A stretch of 64,000 nucleotides of DNA, taken from Candidatus Brevefilum sp. GTDB taxonomy: Bacteria; Chloroflexota; Anaerolineae; Anaerolineales; Anaerolineaceae. Every line of letters starts with the position of its first letter. Within the stretch, counting starts at the first letter, position 1. Shown piece after piece: positions 34,025 through 42,634 of this stretch. The notes below the pieces were generated by a model, which saw nothing but the letters and a program-made list of their open reading frames with translations, ran no database searches and was not told the origin of the DNA. Location: positions 112,870 to 176,869 of the forward strand of contig JAHYJN010000001.1 in the NCBI GenBank assembly GCA_019428905.1, read 5' to 3'. The position numbers were made by a program, and so were the translations under genes.

Positions 34025-35809
34025 ATGGCTTACTTTCGTTCACATGTCCTGGTTTCTGTTGACCCAAAGTGTATTGAAAAGGGCGCCTTCGAATTGATGG
34101 GTGCCTTACAAGACGAACTGGTCAAACAGGGATTGGTTGATGAAGTTGAGGTTTTAGAAACCTCGCGTATTGGTGACCCTGAGACATCCGCACCTGACCT
34201 GATCGTATACCCGGAAGGTGTTCACTATGCGAATTTAACAATCGAAGATATCCCCTTCCTGGTTGAAGAACAATTCATCAAAGGTCGTGTGGCAGCACAA
34301 TACGCCCGGGAAATCAAAGAAATCTCTGACGAGGAATTGACGGTTGCCCAAGCCAAAGAGATGCGAATTGTTCTCGAGAATATCGGAACCGTCATCCCGC
34401 TGAATGTTGAAGAGTACATCGCACACGACGGTTATATGGCGCTTGGCAAAGTGCTTACAGAGATGACGCCCGAAGAAACCATCCAGGAGGTTCTGGCATC
34501 TGGTTTGCGAGGGCGCGGCGGTGCAGGTTTTCCCACCGGCTTGAAATGGCGCTTCCTGCGGAATGCTGAGGGAGAGCCAAAATACATGATCTGCAATGCG
34601 GATGAGGGCGACCCGGGTGCGTTTGCAAACCGGCGTGTTCTCGAAGGCTACCCACATTCCGTCGTCGAAGGCATGATCATTGGCGCATATGCCACAGGCG
34701 CCAGCCAAGGGTATGTCTACTGTCGAGCAGAATACCCAGTCGCTGTTAAAACAATCCGCACTGCTATTGAACAAGCAAAGGATTTAGGACTGCTTGGAGA
34801 GAATATCCTTGGGACCGATTTCTCCTTTGATTTAGAGGTCCGCATGGGTGCAGGCGCATTTGTATGCGGCGAAGAGACCGCTTTGATGGCTTCCATCGAG
34901 GGATTGCGCGGCGAACCTAAGCCCCGTCCGCCTTTTCCTGCTCAGAAAGGGCTATGGGGCAAACCTTCCAATATCAACAATGTTGAGACATTTTCCATCA
35001 TCCCACAAATCATTCTAAAAGGCTCAGAGTGGTTTGCTGGCATTGGATACAAGAAAAGCACCGGCACCAAGACCTTTTCGATGGCTGGAGATGTAAAAAA
35101 CACAGGTCTGATCGAAGTTCCCTTTGGCATCACCCTGCGGGAAATTATCTATGATGTCGGCGGTGGGATTAAGGATGACAAAAAATTCAAGGCCGTCCAA
35201 ACTGGCGGGCCAATGGGTGGATGTCTTCCTGAATCTCTCCTTGACCTCCCCATGGATTATGAAGCCTTAGATCAAGCTGGTTCAATCCTTGGCTCAGGCG
35301 GCCTGGTTGTGATGGATGAGGATACCTGCATGGTCGACATCGCCCGCTTCTTCATGGAGTTCACCCAGGAGGAAAGCTGTGGTAAATGTACACCTTGTCG
35401 CATCGGCACACGGCGGTTGTTAGAGATCCTTACCCGGATTTGCGAAGGGAAAGGCAAACCGGAAGATATCCCCACTTTGCGCTATCTATGCGAACAGATT
35501 AACGAAAACAGCTTGTGCGGCTTGGGTAAAGGCGCCCCTAACCCGGTTAAGAGCACCTTAGAACATTTCCTAGATGAGTATGAAGCGCATATCTATGAGA
35601 AGCGCTGCCCAGCAAAGGTCTGTAAAGCCTTAATCCGATTTGAGATCATCGATGGGCTGTGCACAGGCTGTACATTGTGCGCTCGAAACTGCCCGGTGGA
35701 TGCCATCAGCGGTGAGCGCCGTCAATTACACGTGATTGATCCGGATATCTGTATCAAATGTGGTATTTGTGAACAGCTCTGCCCTTATGATGCCATTGAG
35801 ATCAAATAA
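34025..35809 (+). CDS. hydB: NuoF-like NADH/FMN subunit with C-terminal ferredoxin (HydB-type)
   Basis: 594 residues. Residues ~1-95 are a thioredoxin-like domain that has lost the usual cluster cysteines. FMN/NADH binding is shown by RGRGGAGFPTGLKW (~residue 161) and CNADEGDPGAFANRR. The N3-type [4Fe-4S] site is ESCGKCTPCRIG plus the later NSLCGLG. The last ~60 residues add two [4Fe-4S] clusters (CTGCTLCARNCP, CIKCGICEQLCP). This layout is that of HydB in electron-bifurcating HydABC(SL) hydrogenases, where NAD(H) and ferredoxin meet at the FMN. Confidence 0.9.
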   Translation: MAYFRSHVLVSVDPKCIEKGAFELMGALQDELVKQGLVDEVEVLETSRIGDPETSAPDLIVYPEGVHYANLTIEDIPFLVEEQFIKGRVAAQYAREIKEISDEELTVAQAKEMRIVLENIGTVIPLNVEEYIAHDGYMALGKVLTEMTPEETIQEVLASGLRGRGGAGFPTGLKWRFLRNAEGEPKYMICNADEGDPGAFANRRVLEGYPHSVVEGMIIGAYATGASQGYVYCRAEYPVAVKTIRTAIEQAKDLGLLGENILGTDFSFDLEVRMGAGAFVCGEETALMASIEGLRGEPKPRPPFPAQKGLWGKPSNINNVETFSIIPQIILKGSEWFAGIGYKKSTGTKTFSMAGDVKNTGLIEVPFGITLREIIYDVGGGIKDDKKFKAVQTGGPMGGCLPESLLDLPMDYEALDQAGSILGSGGLVVMDEDTCMVDIARFFMEFTQEESCGKCTPCRIGTRRLLEILTRICEGKGKPEDIPTLRYLCEQINENSLCGLGKGAPNPVKSTLEHFLDEYEAHIYEKRCPAKVCKALIRFEIIDGLCTGCTLCARNCPVDAISGERRQLHVIDPDICIKCGICEQLCPYDAIEIK

Positions 35810-35847
35810 TATCAATAAATAAAAATCCTGTACCGAGGAGGAAGGTT

Positions 35848-36327
35848 ATGAAAGTTGAAGTCAAAGCAGGACAAGACGTTCGCAAACTTGTGCGAGGTCT
35901 TGTGAAGGAGAAAGGGCATGAAAAAGCAGAACTCATCCCGATCCTCCAAGATATCAACAGTCAGTTAGGCTACATTTCCGACGAAGCCATTCAAGAGTTG
36001 TCTGAGCTGATGAATATCCCCTTAAGCCATATTTATTCGGTAGCCACTTTTTATCGGATGTTATCCACTGAACCACGTGGCCGGCATACGATCCAATTCT
36101 GCGAAAGCGCACCATGTCATGTCGCTGGAGGTCGTGTGGTCTGGCAGAAACTGCAAGCAGAATTAGGCCTGGAAAATGGCGAAACCAGCGAAGATGAGAA
36201 ATGGACGCTGATCACCACCAGCTGCCTGGGTGTGTGCGGTGTCGGACCTGTCCTGGTTGTCGACCATGACATTTACGGCAATGTCACCCCGGATCAAGTG
36301 CCAGGCATTCTGAGCAATTACGAATAG
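35848..36327 (+). CDS. hydC: NuoE-like [2Fe-2S] subunit (HydC-type), copy 2
   Basis: 159 residues. Cluster ligands are CESAPCHVAG and TSCLGVCGVGPVLVV. It is diverged from the copy at 32518 and paired with the second NuoF gene 11 nt downstream. GAGGAGG lies before the ATG. Either copy could be the HydC partner of the HydB-type protein; adjacency slightly favours this copy serving the NuoF at 36338. Confidence 0.88.
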   Translation: MKVEVKAGQDVRKLVRGLVKEKGHEKAELIPILQDINSQLGYISDEAIQELSELMNIPLSHIYSVATFYRMLSTEPRGRHTIQFCESAPCHVAGGRVVWQKLQAELGLENGETSEDEKWTLITTSCLGVCGVGPVLVVDHDIYGNVTPDQVPGILSNYE

Positions 36328-36337
36328 GAGAGACCTG

Positions 36338-37984
36338 ATGAAAGCAACACGTTCTATGGTACTGGTATCCAGCGATCAAGACAGCCTGGATCGGGGTGCC
36401 CTTGATGTCTTCAATGCGTTACAACAACAAATAGCTGCTTTTGGTCTGGATGAAGAAATCTCCTTATCAATGATCAGTGAAGTCAGCAAAAAGCCGCAGA
36501 ATCCCCTGGTGCTGGTCTACCCCGATGCCGTCATTTACGGCTCGGTCACACCCGAAGATATCCCCCACATCGTAGAGGAACATCTCTACAAAGGCCGTGT
36601 GGTTGAAGAAAAGCAAATTTCACCCTACGATCTCACCGGGCGCATCGCTTGGCTCTCAGCTCGCAAGGGGACACTGCCAGCAGAAAACCGGATCGTTCTC
36701 AAAAACGTCGGCGTGATTGACCCGGAAAGTATTGATGAATATATCATCAACGAAGGTTACGAAGCCCTTGGTACGGTCTTGAAAGAAATGACCCCTGCAG
36801 AAACCATCGCTGTGATCAAAAATAGTAGCCTGCGCGGGCGCGGCGGCGCTGGTTTCCCCACCGGGCTTAAGTGGCAGTTCGTTGCCGCCACAAAAAGCGA
36901 AAAAAAATATGTCATCTGCAATGCGGATGAGAGTGAACCCGGCACCTTCAAAGACCGACTGGTGTTGGAAGGCGATCCGCATGCCATCATCGAAGCGATG
37001 ATGATCGCAGCATATGCCGTTGGCGCAGATGAAGGTTTCGTCTATATCCGCGGTGAATATGGCTTGGCGATCAGCCGCATGGCAAAAGCCATCGAACAAG
37101 CCCGTAACTATGGATTGTTAGGTGAGAATATTTTTGGCACTGATTTTTCCTTTGACATGCACATCCATGCAGGCGCTGGCGCCTACATCTGCGGTGAGGA
37201 AACCGCATTGATTGAATCGATTGAAGGGAACCGGGGTGAGCCACGGTCTCGACCACCCTATCCCACCACAGCCGGCCTTTGGCAGAAACCCACTGTCGTC
37301 AATAATGTGGAAACACTGGCCAATATTCCAGCCATCATTCGAAATGGCGCAGAATGGTATAAATCCATCGGCACACCCTCCAGCCCGGGCACCAAGGTTT
37401 ACACCATCCTGGGCAATGTCAATGTGACCGGGTTGATCGAAGTCCCGATGGGGATCACCCTGCGTGAGGTAATCAGCATCTATGCTAAAGGTATGAAAAA
37501 TGGTGCCACATTCAAGGTAGCCCAAACCGGTGGTTCAAGCGGTTCAATCATCCCAGCCAGTTTGCAGGATACCCCAATGGACTTTGACTCTTTCAGCAAG
37601 GCGGGCGTCTCCCTCGGTTCGGGAGCCCTGTTGATCGGTGATGAAAATGTGTGTGTCGTCGATTTAGCAAAAGTCTTGCTGAATTTCTTCAGGTTTGAAA
37701 GCTGCGGTAAATGCAATCCCTGCCGGATTGGCAATCAGCGGGCTTATGGAACCCTGGTCAACATTTCTGAAGGTGTGGGCACCTTAAAGGACCTGGACGA
37801 TTTACTAATGTTAAGCCAGCAACTTTATGACCTTTCAAACTGCGGCCTGGGTCAAACAGCAGGATCACCCCTTTTTGATATTTTGGCACACTTCCGGGCA
37901 GAAGTCGAAGCCCATGTAAAACTCAAAGTCTGTCCCACAGGTGTCTGTCCGATGAGCGGACGCCAAGTTTATCAGATCTTCTGA
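36338..37984 (+). CDS. NuoF-like NADH/FMN subunit, copy 2, without C-terminal ferredoxin
   Basis: 548 residues. The core matches NuoF: RGRGGAGFPTGLKWQF (~residue 168), CNADESEPGTFKDR (the complex-I style variant, unlike EGDPGAF in copy 1) and ESCGKCNPCRIG with SNCGLG. The N-terminal thioredoxin-like ~90 residues have no cysteine. It ends at VCPTGVCPMSGRQVYQIF without the two-cluster ferredoxin tail of copy 1. Two distinct flavoprotein subunits in one operon suggest two NADH entry sites or alternative complexes. GGAG precedes the ATG. Confidence 0.9.
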   Translation: MKATRSMVLVSSDQDSLDRGALDVFNALQQQIAAFGLDEEISLSMISEVSKKPQNPLVLVYPDAVIYGSVTPEDIPHIVEEHLYKGRVVEEKQISPYDLTGRIAWLSARKGTLPAENRIVLKNVGVIDPESIDEYIINEGYEALGTVLKEMTPAETIAVIKNSSLRGRGGAGFPTGLKWQFVAATKSEKKYVICNADESEPGTFKDRLVLEGDPHAIIEAMMIAAYAVGADEGFVYIRGEYGLAISRMAKAIEQARNYGLLGENIFGTDFSFDMHIHAGAGAYICGEETALIESIEGNRGEPRSRPPYPTTAGLWQKPTVVNNVETLANIPAIIRNGAEWYKSIGTPSSPGTKVYTILGNVNVTGLIEVPMGITLREVISIYAKGMKNGATFKVAQTGGSSGSIIPASLQDTPMDFDSFSKAGVSLGSGALLIGDENVCVVDLAKVLLNFFRFESCGKCNPCRIGNQRAYGTLVNISEGVGTLKDLDDLLMLSQQLYDLSNCGLGQTAGSPLFDILAHFRAEVEAHVKLKVCPTGVCPMSGRQVYQIF

Positions 37985-38010
37985 AATAGTAATAATGGAG
38001 AGTCACAAAC

Positions 38011-39906
38011 ATGATCAAACTCACAATTGATGGAAAAACCATTGAGGCACAGGAAGGAACCACCGTACTGAAGGCTGCAGAAGAAGCCGGCCTTTACATT
38101 CCCACGCTGTGCAATCACCCCCAATTAACGCCCTACGGCGGATGCCGCATGTGCATGGTTGATGTGGAAGGTGCCCGAACACTTCAACCCTCATGCACCA
38201 TGCCAGCGGCTGACGGCATGGTGGTCAACACCCACACGGATAAAGTGCTTAATGCGCGCAAATTCGTCCTGACCATGATCTTCAGCGAGCGCAATCACTT
38301 CTGCATGTACTGCCCGGTTAGTGATGGCGATTGCGAGCTGCAAAATCGGGCTTATGATGAAGAGATGACCCACTGGGACTTACAGCCAAACTGGCAGCCC
38401 TTTGAAGTCGATGCTTCACATCCATTCATCATCCTCGATAACAACCGCTGTATCCTCTGCCGCCGCTGCACCCGTGCGTGCGGTGAGCTGGTCGGCAATT
38501 TCACCCTTGGCTTTGAGGAACGCGGTGCCAACAGCTTGCTGGTTGCTGATTATAACGTCCCACTTGGAGAGAGTACCTGTATCTCCTGCGGAACCTGTGT
38601 GCAAATCTGCCCAACCGGCGCTCTGATTGACCGGCAAAGTGCTTACCAAGGTAAAGAGATCGAAGTCGATCACCATATCGGGGTTTGTGTTGAATGCTCG
38701 GTCGGCTGCCAGCGCAATGTCCTCACCCGGGATAACCGCCTGGTGCGGATTGAAGGCGAATGGGACGCCGAGCTTAACCATGGCCTGCTGTGTGACCAGG
38801 GCCGCTTCTTGCCTCTAGAAGATGACCGTGGCCGTCTGCTAACCCCCTTGGTCAGAAAAGACGGCTCGCTGAAGGCAGCCACCTGGGAAGAAGCCTTAAA
38901 CACCATTGCCCAGGGTCTTGGCAAAGGCAAAGGGTTGGCAGCCTTAGCGTCCACCCGTTTGCCAGCAGAAGACTTGGCATTATTTAAATCCATCTTCGCT
39001 GATAATCTGCACGGTGAATTAGTCACCAGCCTTGAAGAAGGCAAAGCGACCGCGTCTTTGGCAAAATTGGCTGAAGAATTGGGCAAACCTTTTGAATCCA
39101 GCCTGGACAATCTCAAAGATACCGATGCGGTCCTGGCTTTAGAACTCGACCTGGTTGAAGAACACCAGGTGCCTGGCTTCTTCATCAAACGACAGATCCC
39201 CGAAGGTACGACCTTGGTTGTCGCTGACGGCAAGGAAAACAAGCTGGCGGCACACGCAAGCGTACGGCTACCGCTCACAGCAGGCGAAGAGAGCAGCTTC
39301 TTGGAAAATTTATTACAGGCAATCGAGGGCAAATCCGCTGATGAAGGGTTAAATCGAGCAGCTGAAGTGCTTAAAGCGGCCGAAAAACCCTGCATCATCT
39401 ACGGTAAAACCTTTGCTGAAAAAGCGGACGCCAAAGCCCTGCAACACCTGCTGGACCTGGCCGAGAAGCTGGGTGCGGCCCTGATTGGCGTCAAAGGTGA
39501 AGCCAACAGCATGGCTGCCGCTCAACTTGGTTTGGAAGCCCCCTTCACACCCAACGGTTACCAATCCGCCTATGTCTTGTTAGGCGATGAGGACCCCTCA
39601 CAAAAGCTGGTCAAACGCCTCGAGGAAATCCCCTTTGTTGTGGTCCAGGCTGCTTATTCCTCACAAGCGTCGGGCAGTGCTGATGTTGTCTTGCCAGTCA
39701 CCATGTGGGCAGAGCAAGCCGGTTCTTACCTCAGCCTGGATGGGCGGTTGCAGAAGCTTGGTCAGGCCTTAGATGCACCAGAGGGCGTCCTGACATCACA
39801 GGCAGCGCTGATCAAGGTTGCTGAAGCCTTAGCTGTCGACCCTGACACAGATTGGAAAGCCAGCCTGAAGGCCCGGATTCCCACCGTTGAAATGCGGGAA
39901 GACTGA
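38011..39906 (+). CDS. hydA: NuoG-like Fe-S subunit (HydA of HydABCSL type, no H-cluster)
   Basis: 631 residues. N-terminal plant-type [2Fe-2S] domain (TLCNHPQLTPYGGCRMCMVD), His/Cys3 cluster (HFCMYCPVSDGDC), two [4Fe-4S] clusters (CILCRRCTRAC, CISCGTCVQIC), then a molybdopterin-enzyme-type [4Fe-4S] domain (CVECSVGC...LLCDQGRF, ~residues 228-268). The remaining ~350 residues are a reduced molybdopterin-fold region like that of NuoG, with no metal-ligand Cys/Sec seen. The H-cluster motifs of [FeFe] hydrogenase are absent. It bridges the flavoproteins to the [NiFe] subunits encoded next. Confidence 0.88.
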   Translation: MIKLTIDGKTIEAQEGTTVLKAAEEAGLYIPTLCNHPQLTPYGGCRMCMVDVEGARTLQPSCTMPAADGMVVNTHTDKVLNARKFVLTMIFSERNHFCMYCPVSDGDCELQNRAYDEEMTHWDLQPNWQPFEVDASHPFIILDNNRCILCRRCTRACGELVGNFTLGFEERGANSLLVADYNVPLGESTCISCGTCVQICPTGALIDRQSAYQGKEIEVDHHIGVCVECSVGCQRNVLTRDNRLVRIEGEWDAELNHGLLCDQGRFLPLEDDRGRLLTPLVRKDGSLKAATWEEALNTIAQGLGKGKGLAALASTRLPAEDLALFKSIFADNLHGELVTSLEEGKATASLAKLAEELGKPFESSLDNLKDTDAVLALELDLVEEHQVPGFFIKRQIPEGTTLVVADGKENKLAAHASVRLPLTAGEESSFLENLLQAIEGKSADEGLNRAAEVLKAAEKPCIIYGKTFAEKADAKALQHLLDLAEKLGAALIGVKGEANSMAAAQLGLEAPFTPNGYQSAYVLLGDEDPSQKLVKRLEEIPFVVVQAAYSSQASGSADVVLPVTMWAEQAGSYLSLDGRLQKLGQALDAPEGVLTSQAALIKVAEALAVDPDTDWKASLKARIPTVEMRED

Positions 39907-39951
39907 TCCTGGTTAGGGATTATTGGTGCAAGAATTGAAAGGAAGAAACGA

Positions 39952-40494
39952 ATGACAAAACCTAAAGTAGCTTCAGATTGGCTGTGCGGCTGTGCAGGCT
40001 GCCACATGTCTTTCCTGGATATCGACGAACGGATATTACAGGTGGTTGAGCTGGTCGATCTGCGTGCAACCCCGATCACAGACCTGAAAGAGCCAGATAA
40101 AGACGGCGTGGTGGTCGGCATCTTGGAAGGCGGCATTGCCAACACCCATAATGAACACGTTGCCAAACAAATGCGAGAACGCTGCAAAATCCTAGTAGCC
40201 CTGGGCGATTGCGCTGTGTTTGGCGGTGTCCCCGCAATGCGCAACTTTTTCGGCGCAGAAGCAGCACTGCAACGAGCTTATGTTGATGCTGAGAGCAACG
40301 ATTCCGAAGGCAAAATCCCCTGCAGCCCCGAATTGGCTGAGTTGACCCGGGTCAGGGCTGTCAGTGAAGTTGTAAAGGTTGACCTGCATATTCCAGGCTG
40401 CCCGCCCCATGCAGATGTGATCTTTTATGCCCTGGCAGAACTGGCACAGGGACGCATCCCTGAAATTAAAGACGATATGTTACACTGGCATTAG
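39952..40494 (+). CDS. hydS: [NiFe] hydrogenase small subunit (HoxY/HydS-type)
   Basis: 180 residues, the short form with only the proximal [4Fe-4S] cluster. Ligands: DWLCGCAGCHMS at the N-terminus, LGDCAVFGG (~residue 83) and IPGCPPHAD (~155). No signal peptide, so cytoplasmic. It passes electrons from the NiFe site to the NuoG-like subunit encoded 45 nt upstream. The size and motifs fit group 3d-like enzymes and the HydS subunit of HydABCSL. Confidence 0.92.
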   Translation: MTKPKVASDWLCGCAGCHMSFLDIDERILQVVELVDLRATPITDLKEPDKDGVVVGILEGGIANTHNEHVAKQMRERCKILVALGDCAVFGGVPAMRNFFGAEAALQRAYVDAESNDSEGKIPCSPELAELTRVRAVSEVVKVDLHIPGCPPHADVIFYALAELAQGRIPEIKDDMLHWH

Positions 40495-40505
40495 GAGGTA
40501 GTTTA

Positions 40506-41933
40506 ATGGTAGCAGAGAAAATTACAATTGAACCCGTAACCCGGATTGAGGGTCACGCCAAAGTGACCATCCACATGAACGACAATGGATCGGTCGACCA
40601 CGCTTATTTCCATGTCAATGAATTTCGTGGCTTTGAAAAATTCTGCGAAGGCCGCATGGTGTTTGAAATGCCTTCGATTACACCCCGCATTTGCGGAATC
40701 TGCCCTGTGAGCCATCACCTTGCTGCCGCCAAGGCCGGTGATAAAGTGATGGGGGTCGAACCCCCACGGACCGCCTCTTTGCTCAGGGAACTGATGCACA
40801 TGGGCCAGATCATCCAGAGCCACGGCATGCACTTCTTTGAATTGGCTGGACCTGATTTAATCCTGGGCTTTGACCACGATCCTGTTACCCGTAATGTGGT
40901 AGGGTTGATTGGTGCTGATCCCGGGTTAACGGTTCGGGCTGTTGAGTTGCGTGCTTACGGCCAGGATATTATCTACCAGGTCGGCGGACGACGGATTCAC
41001 CCCAATTTTGCGGTTCCTGGCGGCGTAAATCGAGCACTGACCGCAGAAAAACGTGAACATATGCTTTCAGGCTTGGATAAAGCCATCGAAACAACACAAA
41101 TTGGCATCCAGCTCATAAAAAACTGGGTAGATGCCAACATCGAGGATGTTGAAAAATTTGCTGCCTTCCACACCGGCTATTTTGGGTTGGTTACCCACGA
41201 AAATGGGTTAGAGCTATACGATGGAGATATTCGCCTGGTTGGTCGAGACGGCCAAGAACTTGAACACTTCAGCGCACAGAACTACCTCGATATCATCGCC
41301 GAGCGTGTCCTGGATTGGTCCTATTTGAAATTCCCTTATTACAAAAAGATGGGATGGCCGGATGGTGTCTATCGCGTGGGTCCCCTGGGGCGCTTGAACA
41401 CGTGTGACAAGATTGATACCCCCTTAGCGCACCAGGAATGGCTGACCTACCGCAAGATTAATGATGGAAAACCTGTCTTCCAAACGCTGTACTACCACTA
41501 CGCTCGATTGATCGAGACCTTATTCGCGGCTGAGCGCGTCCGTGAGCTGCTGGATGACCCTGATCTGATGGGTAATGACATTCTCAACCGGAAGTACGAT
41601 TTCCAGGGCGAGGGCGTAGGAGTGATTGAAGCCCCACGCGGCACCTTGCTCCATCATTATTGGGCAAAACCCAACGGACAGCTTGAACGCGTCAACCTGA
41701 TCGTATCCACAGGCCATAATAATTGGGCTATGAGCGAAGCTGTTGATTCGGTCGCAAAAACATATGTCAAAGGTCCTGATGTTCAAGAAGGTATGCTCAA
41801 CCGGGTTGAAGCGGCTATTCGTGCTTATGACCCCTGTCTCTCTTGTTCGACACACGCCATTGGGCAAATGCCGATCAACCTGGAGATATTGGATTCACAA
41901 GGCAACCTCCTTCAGACTTTAAAACGCGACTAG
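40506..41933 (+). CDS. hydL: [NiFe] hydrogenase large subunit (HoxH/HydL-type)
   Basis: 475 residues. The NiFe ligands are in [11 protein letters not shown] (~residue 62) and [11 protein letters not shown] near the C-terminus. After the last His a tail beginning [11 protein letters not shown] is left for a maturation protease; a suitable protease gene follows. AGGAGG lies 8 nt upstream of the ATG. The sequence resembles the NAD-linked group 3d subunits more than the MvhA-like protein at 11892; the two large subunits are distant paralogues with similar C-terminal tails. Confidence 0.93.
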   Translation: MVAEKITIEPVTRIEGHAKVTIHMNDNGSVDHAYFHVNEFRGFEKFCEGRMVFEMPSITPRICGICPVSHHLAAAKAGDKVMGVEPPRTASLLRELMHMGQIIQSHGMHFFELAGPDLILGFDHDPVTRNVVGLIGADPGLTVRAVELRAYGQDIIYQVGGRRIHPNFAVPGGVNRALTAEKREHMLSGLDKAIETTQIGIQLIKNWVDANIEDVEKFAAFHTGYFGLVTHENGLELYDGDIRLVGRDGQELEHFSAQNYLDIIAERVLDWSYLKFPYYKKMGWPDGVYRVGPLGRLNTCDKIDTPLAHQEWLTYRKINDGKPVFQTLYYHYARLIETLFAAERVRELLDDPDLMGNDILNRKYDFQGEGVGVIEAPRGTLLHHYWAKPNGQLERVNLIVSTGHNNWAMSEAVDSVAKTYVKGPDVQEGMLNRVEAAIRAYDPCLSCSTHAIGQMPINLEILDSQGNLLQTLKRD

Positions 41934-41955
41934 TCGTAAATTTTGACTTAAACTC

Positions 41956-41994
41956 AGCACCCCCTCCTCTTCTTGACGATCAGGAGGGGGTGCT
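41956..41994 (+). terminator. Strong hairpin between large subunit and maturation genes
   Basis: AGCACCCCCTCCT and AGGAGGGGGTGCT form a perfect 13-bp stem with a 13-nt loop, followed by TTCT. The U-tract is short, so it may stabilise the structural mRNA or partly terminate, lowering expression of the maturation genes downstream. Confidence 0.7.
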
Positions 41995-42025
41995 TTCTAA
42001 GGACGACCAAAAACGGAGGATAACG

Positions 42026-42526
42026 GTGAACGCGAATACCCTGATCATTGGCATCGGAAATGCTGACCGCCAGGATGATGGGGTCGGCTGGCATATCCTC
42101 AAAAACATCGCAGAAAAGATCGGTCATGAAGTGCCAGATGATCCTGGTGCGCCGATCGAAATTGATGATGAGAGGGTCGATCTGATGTACACCCTCCAAA
42201 TTTTTCCTGAGCTGGCTGAAACACTTTCGCACTACCAGCGCGTCTGTTTTGTGGATGCACACACCTCGGATATCCCTGACGAGATCTGTTGGACAGAACT
42301 CCAACCTGAATACGAAAGATCGCCACTGACCCACCATATGTCCCCAAAAACCGTGCTCTCCATCTCCGCAACCATTTATGGAAGGATCCCGGAAACGATC
42401 CTGGTTTCAATCCGGGGATATAGCTTCCAGTTTCAGCGGGAATTGAGCCCGAGAACGACTTTGCTAACACAAGAGGCGACAGACCGAATTTGGTATTGGA
42501 TAAACACCCCCTCTCAAAGCGCGTGA
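42026..42526 (+). CDS. Hydrogenase maturation endopeptidase (HoxW/HycI family)
   Basis: 166 residues from a GTG at 42026 with GGAGGA just upstream. The family N-terminus IIGIGNADRQDDGVGWHIL is present; the Asp/Glu of the GNxxxxDDGxG stretch binds Ni in the large-subunit precursor. A central YTLQIFPELAETLSHY segment corresponds to the QLxPE metal-binding strand. It would clip the C-terminal tail of the large subunit encoded upstream. It is the only such protease seen here, although two hydrogenase large subunits need processing. Confidence 0.85.
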   Translation: MNANTLIIGIGNADRQDDGVGWHILKNIAEKIGHEVPDDPGAPIEIDDERVDLMYTLQIFPELAETLSHYQRVCFVDAHTSDIPDEICWTELQPEYERSPLTHHMSPKTVLSISATIYGRIPETILVSIRGYSFQFQRELSPRTTLLTQEATDRIWYWINTPSQSA

Positions 42527-42634
42527 TGCTTGTCACTCACGCATAATGACATAATACAATTTTATTTTTACCCATTCACAAGTATTTTTATATTGTGATT
42601 CTTGCAGTTTATTTATTCTCACAAAGGTTATCCG

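Noticed and set aside
38670..39398. 242-codon open frame on the minus strand inside the NuoG-like gene
   Set aside because: Composition is Ser/Ala/Arg-rich antisense shadow with no domains; the plus-strand frame has clear Fe-S motifs.
38011..39906. NuoG-like protein as an [FeFe] hydrogenase HydA or a formate dehydrogenase
   Set aside because: None of the H-cluster motifs is present, and the molybdopterin region is shortened with no catalytic Cys/Sec. [NiFe] subunits follow directly.
42520..42542. GCGTGA/TCACGC hairpin after the protease gene as a terminator
   Set aside because: The stem is only 6 bp with a 10-nt loop, and no T-run follows.
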